Shown here piece by piece: positions 23,081 to 34,473 of a stretch of 64,000 nucleotides of DNA. The stretch covers positions 2,418,001 through 2,482,000 of the forward strand of contig JAHCVI010000004.1 of assembly GCA_019096155.1 (NCBI GenBank), in the 5' to 3' direction. Each line of letters opens with the position of its first letter. Position 1 is the stretch's first letter. The notes below the pieces were generated by a model. That model did no database searches, was not told the origin of the DNA, and worked only from the letters and a program-made list of their open reading frames with translations. This DNA comes from Staphylotrichum longicolle. Its lineage: Eukaryota; Ascomycota; Sordariomycetes; Sordariales; Chaetomiaceae. Both the position numbers and the translations under genes were made by a program.

Positions 23081-24241
23081 CAGGCGACGGGGGGCTCGGC
23101 GGTTGCACAAAGGTGGCCCTGGCTGCTGTGTTGGGGGGCAGTGATGGTTGTGGTGGGGTTTTGACGACGGAGGGCAATTTCACATTAGACAGACACAGTG
23201 CGTATTCCCGATGCTCCCGACGTGCTCAGGTAACTACAGGCGGCCTGTGTCGTCGGTTTCTTTGCTCTTGTTCTTGGTCCCTGAATAAAAAGCAACAGAA
23301 GTCGTGGCCAGAAACGCGTGTGTGTAATGTGCTTTGCAACATTGACGGGCGGGTAGGATGAGTGAGCAAATGACCTTTGTCTTCGAAAACACCAGAATAG
23401 AGCTGTTATCTGGCCAGAGACTCGCTGCCATGGAAACGTCCCTGACTCAGAGAGAGTGCCCAAATTCCAAGTGGTTCGGTTGTGGTTCGATGCTTGGCAG
23501 TCCGATATTGCAGCAACTCATCCGGAAAGACGACGCAGGAAAGTGGGATGGAGAGCACCGGCTGTTACAGACAACCAGGCGAGCCTGGGTGCAACCACAG
23601 GATCCCTTGCATGCGCAAAGATCACTTAACAGTCCGGGCGCCACACCTCAAGATAGGCTAGGGGTACTGCAGTAACAACGTATTCAAAGGACATGGATCT
23701 CTCTGGCAACCGCATGAATCTCATCTCCTGTCAAAACAACGCTGGGCATATCAACAACGGCAGATTTTATTGAGAGAGAGAAGAAAGCAGTATATACAAA
23801 CTATAAACATTATTTGCCATGTGTTTTTTCCTTCCGTTTCCCCATCATCACCATACGAACCGTTGGTTGACGCTATTGTCTCCGTTTCATTCAGACTTGC
23901 TGTGAAACAGAGAGCTCCGTCAGCCAAGTGTTAGCGGACGACTGCCGAAGCTCACAAGGACAGAACGGGCCGCACTGACGAAACTCCACCTCCACCACCC
24001 CTCCAGCTACGAGACACCACCATCCCACTTTCGCACCTTGAGAACTGCGACCCTGCCCCTCACAAAAGTCAATAAGCGGCAACGACTCTACGCCAGCCAG
24101 AGTTACGAATTCAGCGATTTCCAAACAGGGGATTTCCCCAGCACGCTTTTTTCGCCAGCGCCAGATAACTCAAGAATCTGAACCGACCGTCAATTGTCTC
24201 AACTGATCAATCAGGCACGGATCCTTGGAGACCTTGCAGCC
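23081..24241. other. Intergenic region, glutaminase 3' flank and Igo1 promoter
   Basis: No gene seen. An AATAAA hexamer lies about 200 nt after the glutaminase stop. Confidence 0.5.
23284..23289 (+). terminator. AATAAA polyadenylation-like signal
   Basis: AATAAA 204 nt downstream of the glutaminase stop codon, a plausible efficiency or positioning element for its 3' end. Fungal poly(A) signals are degenerate, so this is weak evidence. Confidence 0.3.
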
Positions 24242-24867
24242 ATGAACCCCCTCCAGGCGAAGAAGGTCGACATCAAGGTAGGTCGCTCTTTTCACTCTGC
24301 TATCTTTTGGGCAGTTTTGGGCGGTTTGCTTGCTACTTGAGAAACTGTTGCCATATGCCCTCTTGATGCCATCGTATTCATGGCGCACGCAGTCGCTAAT
24401 CTTCGACCCCGCAGTCCCTCTCCCCCGAGGAGCAGCGGCTCTTCCGGCTGTATGGCAAGCTGCCCAGCCGTAGCGACCACTTTGCCAAGCATCTCAAGGA
24501 GCGCAAGTACTTTGACAGCGGCGACTATGCCATGAACAAGGCCGGCAAGGGCGACAGCGTCGACACAGGCGCCGTCGGCAGCCAGCACCCCGTCCCCGAG
24601 AACATCCCGCACCTCTCGAGCCCCGTCAGCGGACCGAACGGCATCGGCAGCATGCTGCACCCCCACCACCACCATCAGCACCACGCGGGTCTGCAGGCTG
24701 GCAGCCCCGTCAAGGAGAGCAGCTTCCTGAACCGCGAGACCAGCGCCGAGGACGTCGAGGGTGGCGCGCAGGCCGAAGACCCGACCCAGCAGCAGCCGGC
24801 CGGTGCTGCTGAAGGAGCGGGCCAGCCCGCCGCCGGTGAACAACAAGAGATTCCCCTCCGGCGGTGA
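24242..24867 (+). CDS. igo1: Igo1/endosulfine family PP2A inhibitor
   Basis: Two exons (24242-24277 and 24415-24867), 162 residues. The conserved core SLSPEEQRLFRLYGKLPSR is followed by KYFDSGDYAM. The FDSGDY box is the signature of endosulfine/ARPP-19/Igo proteins, and its serine (Ser47 here) is the Rim15/Greatwall phosphorylation site. When phosphorylated, the family inhibits PP2A-B55; in yeast this promotes quiescence and protects mRNAs on nutrient limitation. The C-terminal half is low complexity, with a His tract (MLHPHHHHQHH) and a Gln/Ala-rich end. The split after 12 codons leaves the whole core in exon 2. The 137-nt intron begins GTAGGT. Confidence 0.95.
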
Positions 24868-25571
24868 ACCAGCAGCAGACTGAACATTGCGAATGAGATT
24901 GACGAGACTACGAAAAACGATTGCGGCGTTGGGGTTGGGGTTGACTCGCTCGGCTGACGACGGCAGAGGAAGATGACATGGGACAGGGGGAAATCGGGCC
25001 GGGACCGTCTTTGCTCTTTTTTTTGTACCTATTTGAGTTTTCGTGGAGGTTCATGATTCTGGTTTTCTGTTTCCTCCAACAAATCGGTGCCGATCGTTTC
25101 TCAGCCCACCTTCGGTTTTCCTTTCCTCAAGTTCTCTCTCTGGGAGGGAGGAACAGCAAGGCCGGACACTCGCGCGCGGAACCGATAGTTTGTGACATGA
25201 ATAAGGACGAACGGAATGGGCGCGAGCAAGCAAGCGACAGCCCAAGATTGGGGGTTTCTTGCTATTTGTATTACATGTACGCTTGCTTGGTTGGGTTGCT
25301 TAGTCGGTAGCAAGTAACTGGGTTTTTCGGGCCAACAAATGACCCTGTTATCTCGACGGGGTCGGCCATGCCATGCTCTCTCCAGATCCATGTTGAGTCG
25401 GGCGTTCATTTATTCCAAGGCGGCTGCGCTTTTCCGCTTGGGATTGTATTCCTTTTTCCGGTGCCGGAACCGCAGCCCGGCCCCTCCCAGTGACTGCCCA
25501 ACGCCTGCTGCTTGAGACATCGACCCGCTTGGGCCGCGACAGAAGCGCCTTGGGCGCGTTGGTGTAACCCA
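24868..25571. other. Convergent 3' region between Igo1 and MYG1
   Basis: Both flanking genes end here. It contains a T-rich stretch near 25015-25035. No gene seen. Confidence 0.5.
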
Positions 25572-26657
25572 TCAAATTTCAAGCGCCTTCTTCGCCATCG
25601 CTAGGGCACCCTCAAAGGTCTTGTTGCCTCCGATGAAACCAGCAGCATGCACAAAAACGGAGCCGTTCACTCCACAGATCCCGTCCAGCTCCTCGTCACG
25701 GAAGCCCCTCCACGCCTCTGGCAGCGGTTTCCTGCTCTGGAACGAATCCTTGGATTCGGGCACGCACTGGACCCTCCACTTGGCATCGGGAACCGGCTTC
25801 TCCGGGTAGAGCACGTAGAGCACCTTGCCAGCCGCGGGCTGTTGCTCCTCCAGGGTGTAGAGGTGGTCCTTCCACGGCGCCGACTGCCGCTTCAGCACCA
25901 GGATGCGGCCCTCGCCGTCAAACTCCTGCCGCGCCGCAAATGCCTCTGCAACCACCTCCCGCGCGGGCAGCCAGGCCTGTGTAAAGTAGTCCAGGTCACG
26001 GTCAAACTCCTCGCCAATGCGTTGGCTAGCCAGCTCAAACCGCTTGTCCTCGGCCTCTTGCGCCGCCACGGGGTCCTCGGGGATCGGGTCGTTCCAGTTG
26101 GGGTTCAGCCGGCCGACCATGGCGCCGAGGGTAAACCCGCCATTCGAGAACTTCTTCTCCAACCCGGCGGCCGCAAGCCCGGCGGAATCGTAGACGCTGA
26201 TGCCGTTGTCGTGGGCGTCCAGCGCCTCGACGAAGCTCTCGTAGATCTTGCGCCACGCCATGCCGACCTGCTCGCTGTCCTCGGGCTGGGCCAGACGGCG
26301 GGCAACGATCTCGCGGCCAAAGTGCAGGTACACCAGGCCGGCGCTGCTCAGCTTGGTCGGGCGGTCGGGGAACGAGGTGCCAAAGGAGCGCTGGTGGTGG
26401 TCGTAGCGGTTGCGGGCCGGGTCGTACTCACCGCCGACGTCGACAACGGTGTGGCACTCGTCGAGCTTCTTGGGATCGCGCGTGCGCACAAGCTTCGCGC
26501 CCGCGTAGGTCGGCACGTGCGTCCGGAGCATGTAGACGGCCAGCGCCTCGTCGGCGTGGAAGTGGCCGTTGTGCGTGCCGATGGCGACGACGCCGTTGTC
26601 GGTCTTGAGGCGCTTAGCTGCGTTTTCGGCCATCTTGAGGGCGAGCGAGCGGAACAT
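25572..26657 (-). CDS. MYG1: MYG1 family 3'-5' RNA exonuclease
   Basis: Single intact exon, 361 residues, the usual length for the family. Metal-binding motifs typical of the DHH-like MYG1/GAMM1 fold are visible: THNGHFHADE at 28-37 and DHHQR at 86-90. Further conserved stretches are ALDAHDNG, GAMVGRLNP and ICGVNGSVFVHAAGFIGGN. Animal MYG1 is a nuclease found in nucleolus and mitochondria that processes ribosomal and mitochondrial RNA. The N-terminal MFRSLALKMAENAAKRLK is amphipathic and basic, so a mitochondrial pool is plausible; a second Met at codon 9 could give a form without it. It is divergently transcribed from the Iec3-type gene. Confidence 0.95.
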   Translation of the reverse strand: MFRSLALKMAENAAKRLKTDNGVVAIGTHNGHFHADEALAVYMLRTHVPTYAGAKLVRTRDPKKLDECHTVVDVGGEYDPARNRYDHHQRSFGTSFPDRPTKLSSAGLVYLHFGREIVARRLAQPEDSEQVGMAWRKIYESFVEALDAHDNGISVYDSAGLAAAGLEKKFSNGGFTLGAMVGRLNPNWNDPIPEDPVAAQEAEDKRFELASQRIGEEFDRDLDYFTQAWLPAREVVAEAFAARQEFDGEGRILVLKRQSAPWKDHLYTLEEQQPAAGKVLYVLYPEKPVPDAKWRVQCVPESKDSFQSRKPLPEAWRGFRDEELDGICGVNGSVFVHAAGFIGGNKTFEGALAMAKKALEI

Positions 26658-27179
26658 GCAACGGGTATGTGCTATCTGTTTTTGGTCGGACGGAGGGCGA
26701 AACCAGGAGGGCCCTTTGTTTTGTTCGAGAATTTCGAGTCAGGGAGGAGTGGGAGGGGTGATAGAAATTCTCAAGATCGATGGGCGATTGAGCTGTCGGA
26801 GGGTTTAGGCGGTATTGGTATTGTACAGCCTGGTTTCACATCTATTGGTATATGGGCCGTGGGATACGAACTGCCAATCAGTTGGATGTAATATTCGTAC
26901 CATACCTGTACCATATCTTTCTCCCCTGCATGCCGCGATTAGTTACCGTTTCTTGATCCAGGGCGCTACAGGGGTGCACTGCCAAACGCGACGGCCAACA
27001 CGATGACAATCAACGCCTCAGCTTTGCATTCCGCACCGCACCACACCTCCTGACCCAGCACAGGCTGCAGCCGCCTTGTTCCCAAACTCCGTCGCAACTC
27101 CCTCCCAACTCCGCATCTCCCACAAAGTTCTGGACACGAAACACATCAAATTCCTCAATTGACACACTCGACCCACCAC
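26658..27179. promoter_or_regulatory. Shared divergent promoter of MYG1 and Iec3-type gene
   Basis: 522 bp between two divergent start codons. It must contain both promoters. No specific factor site is called. Confidence 0.5.
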
Positions 27180-28516
27180 ATGGAAGTCCCATCACGAAGC
27201 CGACTCGACATGAAGGTCAAAGCCGAAGACGATTCCGGCGACGTCAGGATGGCCGACGACAAGCCCACCTACCGTTCATGGAAGAAGAAGTACCGCAAGA
27301 TGCGCGTCGTCTTCGACCAGAAAATGCACGAGGGAGAGGAGCTTCACAAGCTTGAGCAGAAGGCGCTCGCCACAGCCCGGAGACTTGCAGTACAGAAAGA
27401 GTATGCTTTGCCACGGATTGATTTCGGTTTTGACAGGGGATGGTGTAGCTGACCCTTCTTTTCAGTCGCTTGCTCGATCTTCTTCTCGATGTCAACAACT
27501 CCGCCCAGATCCCGCCCGAAAAGCGGATAGACCTCAACCTCGACCTGCCCGATGATGACGACGTGCTTTTCCTCGACATCGATCGACCGTCAACACCCCC
27601 GTCCGGCCCGACACCGGCCAAGTCTTACAAGAAACTTCTCGAGGAGGTACCGCACGCACAATTTGCTTCCGCGTCCGAGCGATTCCCAGACCTGCTCGCC
27701 GACCTTGAAGCCGGCCGCGACTCGCCGGCCGACCCGGCCCAGGGCCAAACCAATCCCCCCTCCTTCCTCACCGCCGATGACCTCGACAACTACCTCTACG
27801 AGCTTGATACGCAGCTCGCACTCGAAGAACGCGGCGCCGACGCCAGCAGCAGCAGCAAAGCTGACCCCCTCCCGCTCCCGACCCTGGCACCGCTCGCCCA
27901 CGCCGACCGTCCCAACCCTAAGGACTCGCAGCGCGACTTTGCCGTCCGCAACCCGACTTCGGTCTACAACTGGCTGCGCAAGCACGCGCCCAAGACCTTC
28001 CTGCAGGACGGCGAGCACGACAAGGACGGCCACGGCGGGAAGGACAACGGCGACGACCACGGCCACGGCGGAGGGCACGGTCACGGCCCCGGGTCCGGAC
28101 GCCGCGGCAAGGGCGAGCGGGCTCCGCGTGGTGGGGGCTCCGCGCGCGCCAAGCGTGTCAGCGCAGCCCACAGCAGGGCCACCGCCGCCGCCGCCGAGAG
28201 TTTTGAGGATGTTGATGACGAAGCCGGCGGCGGTGCTCGCGCGGCGACCCCGAGCACGGTGGGCGGTGGGGCCGGCAAGGGGAAGCGCAAGAGGGTTGTG
28301 GACGACGACCCCGGGTACAGGCCCAAGGGTGGGTCTAGCCGGCCGACCAAGAAGAAGCGGAAGAGTGAGGGTGCCGAGGGCACGCCGACGGCTAAGGGGT
28401 CGCGGAAGAGCCCCCCCTCAACGATGAGTTGGTCCGAGTACTTGGCCAATCGGGATAAAGGGTGGGTGTACAAGGGGCCGAGAAAGTCTTCACATGCCAC
28501 GCCGGATTGGCTTTGA
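27180..28516 (+). CDS. Iec3-type subunit of the INO80 chromatin remodeller
   Basis: Two exons (27180-27400 and 27466-28516), 423 residues. The ATG at 27180 is chosen because the upstream in-frame option is TTG. The N-terminal TYRSWKKKYRKMR (30-42), the coiled coil up to about residue 73 and the following RLLDLLLDVNNSAQIPPEKR are the conserved core of the fungal INO80 subunit Iec3 family. The intron falls exactly inside this core, and splicing restores VQKDRLLDLLLD. The centre is acidic (LDLPDDDDVLFLDID), with a conserved FAVRNPTSVYNWLRKHAPKTF block. After it comes a His/Gly/Asp-rich stretch, then basic nuclear-localisation clusters (KGKRKR, RPTKKKRK). The end, MSWSEYLANRDKGWVYKGPR, looks conserved. 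It is expected in the nucleus with INO80; its specific role there is not deducible from sequence. Confidence 0.88.
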
Positions 28517-29219
28517 CGGCGTGGTGAAGACTGAGAAACTTGGCGCGAATACATGGGATGTGCTGGGCCCCGTGGGGGCTCCGTCACGAACATCGACTGT
28601 CAAGCAAGGCGACTGGGCAGACGTGCGTATGTATCACTAGGGCGTCATCATGGCTTGACGCAATCACAAACTTTCAGTAGGGGCTGGCAGTAATATGGGT
28701 CATGGGCTTAGATCGGAACTGCTTGAGAGTGCAGCGAAACGGCATGGACAGGGCGTTTTTAACTCTCTTAGCTTGCAATTCAATCACGGTAATTTACCTT
28801 TACTTGATGTTCAATATGGTTCCAAAGGCGGAACGCGAAAGAGACACGCGTGGATGTTAACAAGATTATAATACCTGGAATGTGTATTTCGACTGTCCCA
28901 GAAACGCTTTATATACAAGAAAGTTTTTATGTCCTGAACTCCAAACACCCGACATATACAGACGATGTTGGTGATGGGTCAATGCGACGCGCCCCCGCAA
29001 AAGGCGATTGCACGTCCAGGAAAACGCTGCGCTGAGATGCAATGCTCCTCAAACCTGTTTCCATGGTTTCCACCCAGGCGGGATCCTCATGCCTGGTTTA
29101 TGCGCTGGCCAAACAAAAAGTTCAGTAAGAATGGCTGTCCATAGATCGTGTGAAATTGACCCTCCCCATGCCAGTTTCGAAGTCTCTCGTGTCCCCAGTA
29201 TACTTGATGTACTGGCGCT
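28517..29219. other. Convergent 3' region between Iec3-type gene and IDH
   Basis: Both genes end into this 0.7-kb span. No coding sequence recognised. Confidence 0.5.
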
Positions 29220-30772
29220 TTAGAGCTTCTCCTTCAGGCTCTGCTTCAGCCTGCGCTCGACAGCGCTGAGGTACTCGCTGGTGGTGACATAGTCCTCACG
29301 GGCAGACTTGCCGCAAGCCAGAGCCAGATCCTTGGTCATGACGCCGTCGATGTCGACAGTGTCAATGCAGGCCTGCTCGAGGCTCTCTGCAAAAGCAACA
29401 ACCTCGGGGGTCTCGTCGAGCTTGCCACGCTGGATCAGACCGCGGGTCCAGGCGAAGATGGAGGCGATGGGGTTGGTCGAGGTCTCGCGGCCCTTCTGGT
29501 GCTCGCGGTAGTGGCGGGTGACGGTGCCGTGGGCGGCCTCAGACTCAAAGGTCTTGCCGTCAGGGGTGATGAGGACCGAGGTCATCAGACCCAGGGAGCC
29601 GAAGCCCTGGGCAACAATATCGGACTGGACGTCACCATCGTAGTCTACCAGTCGAGTCAGTTTCATGCGCCGGCTAAAGTGGAGGGGCAAAAGCCGCGGA
29701 AATAGACGTACTCTTAAGCGCCATGATGTAACCGCCGCTGCTCTTGATCATCTGGGCGACCATGTCGTCGATCAGGCGGTGCTCATACCAGATGCCCTTG
29801 GCCTCGAAGTCGGCCTTGTACTGGGTGTCGTACAGCTCCTGGAAGATGTCCTTGAAGCGGCCATCGTACTTCTTGAGGATGGTGTTCTTGGTGCTCATGT
29901 ACAGGGGCAGGCTCTTGTCAAGAGCGAGCTTGAAGCTGGCGTGGGCGAAACCGGTAATGCTCTCGTCGGTGTTGTACTGGGTCTGAGCAACGCCGCCGCC
30001 GTTCTTGAACTGGAACACCTCGATCTCCTGCGGCTCGCCACCCTCGGGGGTGTAGACCATGCTGAGCTTGCCAGGGCCCGGGGCAACCATGTCCTTAGCG
30101 CGGTACTGGTCACCAAAGGCGTGGCGGCCGATGATGATGGGCTTCTTCCAGCCGGGAACCAGGCGAGGGATGCGGGGGATGACAATGGGCTCGCGGAACA
30201 CAGTGCCGCCGAGGGCATTGCGGATGGTGCCGTTGGGCGAGAGCCACACTGAACGGAGCAAAAGAGACGCACGTTAGCACAGGGGTCGCAAACCAGAAAG
30301 CGAAAAGCGCCGGGGAATCCAACATACTGTGCTTGAGCTTGAACTCCTCGACACGAGCCTCGTCGGGGGTGATGGTAGCGCACTTCACGCCGACCGAGTA
30401 CTTCTTGATGGCCTCAGCGGCATCAATGGTGACCTGGTCGTTGGTCTCATCACGGTACTCGAGGCCGAGATCGTAGTACTTGAGGTCGATGTCCAGGTAG
30501 GGGAAGATGAACTTCTCCTTGATGTCCTTCCAGATCACACGGGTCATCTCATCGCCGTCGAGCTCGACGACGGGGTTCTTGACCTTGATCTTGGCGGGGG
30601 CGTCGGTAGCCATTGTGCGACGGTTGAGCTGGGAGTAGACAAAGACCGGGGCGGCGCGGGGCACGGACGGCGAGGCACGGAAGCTGCTGGAGGCCGGGCT
30701 GAAGGTGGCACGAGACCAAACGGAAGGGCGGAGGAGGGAAGCACGGAAGGCTGCGGGGGCGACGGACGGCAT
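29220..30772 (-). CDS. idp1: NADP-dependent isocitrate dehydrogenase, mitochondrial
   Basis: Three exons (30328-30772, 29712-30248, 29220-29644) give 468 residues, intact. It converts isocitrate and NADP+ to 2-oxoglutarate, CO2 and NADPH. Seen: PVVELDGDEMTRVIW at the start of the catalytic core, SPNGTIRNALGGTVFREPI, and the dehydrogenase signature NYDGDVQSDIVAQGFGSLGL spanning the second splice junction, which confirms it. HGTVTRHYREHQKG follows in the coenzyme site. The first ~50 residues are Arg/Ser/Ala-rich, a mitochondrial presequence ending near NRRT. Met54 (30611-30613) begins the conserved core and could start a cytosolic form. The C-terminus EKL is not a canonical peroxisomal signal. 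Product 2-oxoglutarate connects to glutamate metabolism. Confidence 0.98.
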
Positions 30773-33185
30773 GGTGGGAAGAAGAGAGGGGGGGAAGAGG
30801 GGGAAAAGTATAAGAGATGAAGGGTAGAGAGCGAAGGGTCGGACAGTTTAGACGCGCCGGATCGGGCCGCCCGGGGACTGCAGGTCGGGCTTTCGGAGCT
30901 GGAAGTGGCAAGTGGTAGAGAGGCCCGGTGAACGAGAGCCGAGGAAAGGGGCACGACGTCAGCGTAGGTAGGCAGTTGATTGGGTATGTGGTGTGGGCCG
31001 CGGCAACTGCGCCCGGCAGAGAGGAACTTGGAGGTTTGCGTTCTGGAGCTTCAAACGGGGAGAACCCGGCGCCAGCCGTCGCTGCACGGTACAAAGCCCG
31101 ATGGTGGCACACAAGATCGGCTTTGGCTTGGCGGGGTCTGCGAGAGCTGGAGAGCGGCGATGTCAGCAAAAATGGCCTGCAGAGTGGAGCGAGGGCAGAG
31201 AATGGGATGATATACACGGTCGGTACGGTCGGTGGTTCCTGTCGTACAGTTATCCAAGAAAAGTGCACGCTGCAGGATGCCTCGAATAGAGCCTGATATG
31301 ATATGGGAATTGCACTTTTTCTCCCGGGTTGCCACGAGCTGCTGTTGTCTTGTACTATGGCGCTGTCCGGGTGATCGGCGAAATCGCACGCTGCTTGACA
31401 GGATGGGCAGCTCGTTGACAGATGGGCTCAATGGGTAAAACTCTTCCCGGGAGCGGGGCAGGAGGGCCGGTGCCGCTGCTGCTTGACAGGGGCACGCTTG
31501 CTTTCCCCCCACACCAAGGAGCTAAAATATTGGATGTTACTGATGAACGCGGGCGGGATTGATAATGATAAATAGCGAGACGATGGCTGGCCACCAGAGC
31601 GAGATGCTGAGCTGGTGCTGTGGGTGTAATAAACTGACCAAAAGCCAAGGATGAAATACCGTCTGGCATGGAAATGGGAAAGAGCTCTGTTCCGCTGCCC
31701 TGCTCTGAACGCAAATTATTAAACAACAAAAACCGCTAGAGCCTCCCGCCCGCCGGGGGCTATTCTGCCTGCCGTCTCGTCATCCAGCCGCTGAGACACC
31801 TTGAGGGTCTGAGACCTTGCAGCACGGTGTGTGTGTGTCTGGGAGCACGCAATGTTGCAGGAGTGCAGATTGCGGGGTCGCGGAAAACAACTCATCCGAA
31901 CCTGGATGCACCAGCAAAATTCCGTCCCAAATCGCCGGAGCCGGCGGCGATAAGGTGCGGATATCGCCGGATATACGGGGTCGGTACGGCATCAGGAGAT
32001 CACAACGGTGAAGTGGGTTGACGACAGCATGAGAAAACCCGGCTGAAAGCAGCCTTGCTGGCGAGCTTCAATCGCCTCGTTCCAAGTTTGTGTTCGGACC
32101 TAAAGTTATGTACAAGATGGCGAGGCACAGACACGGACTGTGTGCCTGCATCACTGCATCGCGGCCATCGCTCCTTCTCGGCCCTTGGACTCGGGGAGAG
32201 CAGCAAACGCGATGAGTGGCCCCTCCTCCACTCCCTCACCTCCCGTCCTCCTCCACATTCCGAATCCGAATCGCCCAAGGCTGCGTCTCCAAGACCAGCA
32301 CAGCCCCACAACCGACTTCCCTTTTCCGGAACTTATAACCAGAGCCTTGTGTCAACCGCCGAGTGAGGGGTCTTTTACCCCTCCCATTCAACGCCCAATC
32401 CTGTTTATCCTTGGACGCCACTGTATGCCCGAGAAACGTACAACGTTAATACACAGCCTCGTTGGGCTGGAAATGGCACGAGGCCGAGAGGGGGACGGCA
32501 CCGCTGGTTACTCGATGCAAGCCAGCCCGCATCCCCCATCACAAACGTGGATTCAAAAGCTGTCGGCCCTCTCCTGGAGAGAGCCGGACGGAGCAGCTTC
32601 AGAATATCAAAAAGCAAACCCAGTGCGCCAGTGCCCTTGTACAAACATACCCTGCCCATCAACCTGATCGTAACACTGGTCGCCAACCCTGAAACAACAA
32701 ACTCCCATCAACGAGGAGAAAAAAGATGAGAAGGGAAAAAATAGCAAGAGCCGCCCCCCGCCAAGACGCCAAAAACACCAAGAAGAGACCATCCGAAAGC
32801 CAAGCTGCCGATCGGCTGTGCTCCACTTGGAACTCAACCTCCCTCTCGTCTTTCGTGATGTCGTAAGGTAGAGAAGCCAGCCCAGAAACTTATGGTACGC
32901 AATCAATCAAAGACAAAGAAAGAAGGAGAAGAACCAAAAAAAAGAGAACAAGAAGAAGGTGCTAGCGCCCTGTACCAGTAGTCATGTTGAACGACATTGA
33001 GGAAGAATGTATAGTGTTGAGTAAGGGACGGGGGGAACTACACCAGCAAGTCTGCAGAACCAAACCAAGAACACAAAAAAGAGAGAGAAATTATAACAGA
33101 CGAGACCGTTTCCGGCCGGAAGAGCTCAAAGCAGAAAGGGTGGCCGAGACAATGTGTCTTCTGCATGTGCTGTTCCCAGACGAGC
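30773..33185. other. 2.4-kb span upstream of IDH and downstream of the zinc-finger gene
   Basis: No recognised gene. A purine-rich stretch sits just upstream of the IDH start (about 30774-30830) and a short GT run lies near 31828. ORFs here are shadows or random frames. Confidence 0.5.
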
Positions 33186-34473
33186 TCAGTGTCTGCCCAC
33201 GGCGTTCAGGCGATGCTCCTGTCGTTCCTTTTCGCACTGGATACCGCAGCGGTGGCAGACGAAGCCGTGCTTGTCGAGGCTGACGCGGATGAGGCAGCGG
33301 TTACACCGCCACCAGTTGCTGGGCATGGCGCGCGATGCCCACCACTCGGCGTCGCCCTTGTTGCCGCGCCGCACGAGGTCTTCCATGTGGGTGATGCGCA
33401 GGTGGTCGCGGAAATGGTCTTGGCGGAAGAAGGGAGTCATGTTGCGCGCGCATGTCTTGTGGTCGCAAAGGTACTTTTTCTTTTGCTCGTCTTTGAGGTG
33501 GACGATCTTGAAGTGCCTCTCCAGGTCCGCCTGTCGGCTGGCGGTCTTGGTACACCCCGGGTGCTGGCACCGGAACTTTTCCTTCTCAGCCTGGTTTCTG
33601 TGGAATCATCACGTCAGCGAGGTACGGCATATGGATGGCGATATACCGATGGACAATTGTCTGGACTTACGGGGCAGGTATTGAGCTTGGATCACGACTG
33701 TCAACCGGCTCCACGATGGCCGGCCCTTTGGACTCCTCTTCTGGATCGCCTACTATCAACTTGGTGAGGACGGTGGCGAGGGAGTAGTAACATATGCCGA
33801 GCACCTCCGGGCACTGGAGCCGTATTTGAAGCTGGTACGCGGCCTCCTCCAGTATCCTCATGATGTCGTCGAAATAAGAATCCACGTCGTGGATCCGGGG
33901 ATGCAGCTGCTGGTAAAGGACGTCTTGGACAGCAGGGCGGACAGGTTCATCTGCGCCGCATCTGAGATATCCCTGTAGCGCTTCTTCCAGGGCTCCGGAG
34001 CTGATGAATGTTGGACCGCCATCGCCATAAGGCCGCTGGGCGATGATCAACGTGTTAGCAGCCAGAGTCGCTGTCCATGCGGCGTCCTCCCTGCCGGCCC
34101 GGGTGGTAAACTGCTCTGAGCGGCCAGGTTGGTGCGAAGGCTGGGGTAGCTGATATCCGCTATCCTGGTGCTGGGACCCGGCTTCAAAGACCATATGGCT
34201 GACATCGTGGTGGTCGTGCAGGTGGCCCAGCGGATATACCGATGCCTTCTGGTAGGTCCCATCTAGGGCCCATGTGAAGTCCCCTGCCGAATACTCCGTC
34301 GTTGAAGAGTATCCTGAGAGTGACGAGGTCGCCGTGTAGCTGCTATCTACCGTGCAGGTTGTCGCGTTGGAGTCGCTCCTCTGCATGCTGTGCACATCGT
34401 TCCAGCTTCCATGTTGACCATGAGGGCCATCATAGGCGAAGAAATTGAGATAATCCGGATCAGAGGCCATCAA
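33186..34473 (-). CDS. C2H2 zinc-finger protein, putative transcription factor
   Basis: Two exons (33671-34473 and 33186-33597), 404 residues from the first of two adjacent Met codons. The N-terminal two-thirds is Ser/Tyr/His/Gln-rich and probably disordered; a more ordered block around HDVDSYFDDIMRILEEAAY follows. The zinc fingers are all in exon 2. The first runs from FRCQHPGC to HFKIVH, the second from YLCDHKTC to HLRITH, and a third Cys-rich element reads CNRCLIRV...CHRCGIQC. This two-finger plus C-terminal Cys4-like arrangement is common in uncharacterised mould proteins. The target genes cannot be deduced. The intron (33598-33670) has GTAAGT and ACAG ends. Confidence 0.87.

Noticed and set aside
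25647..26891. 414-codon open frame on the plus strand
   Set aside because: Antisense to the intact MYG1 gene; no recognisable motif.
29665..30252. 195-codon open frame antisense to IDH
   Set aside because: Mirror of strongly biased codons in exon 2 of IDH; no homology visible.
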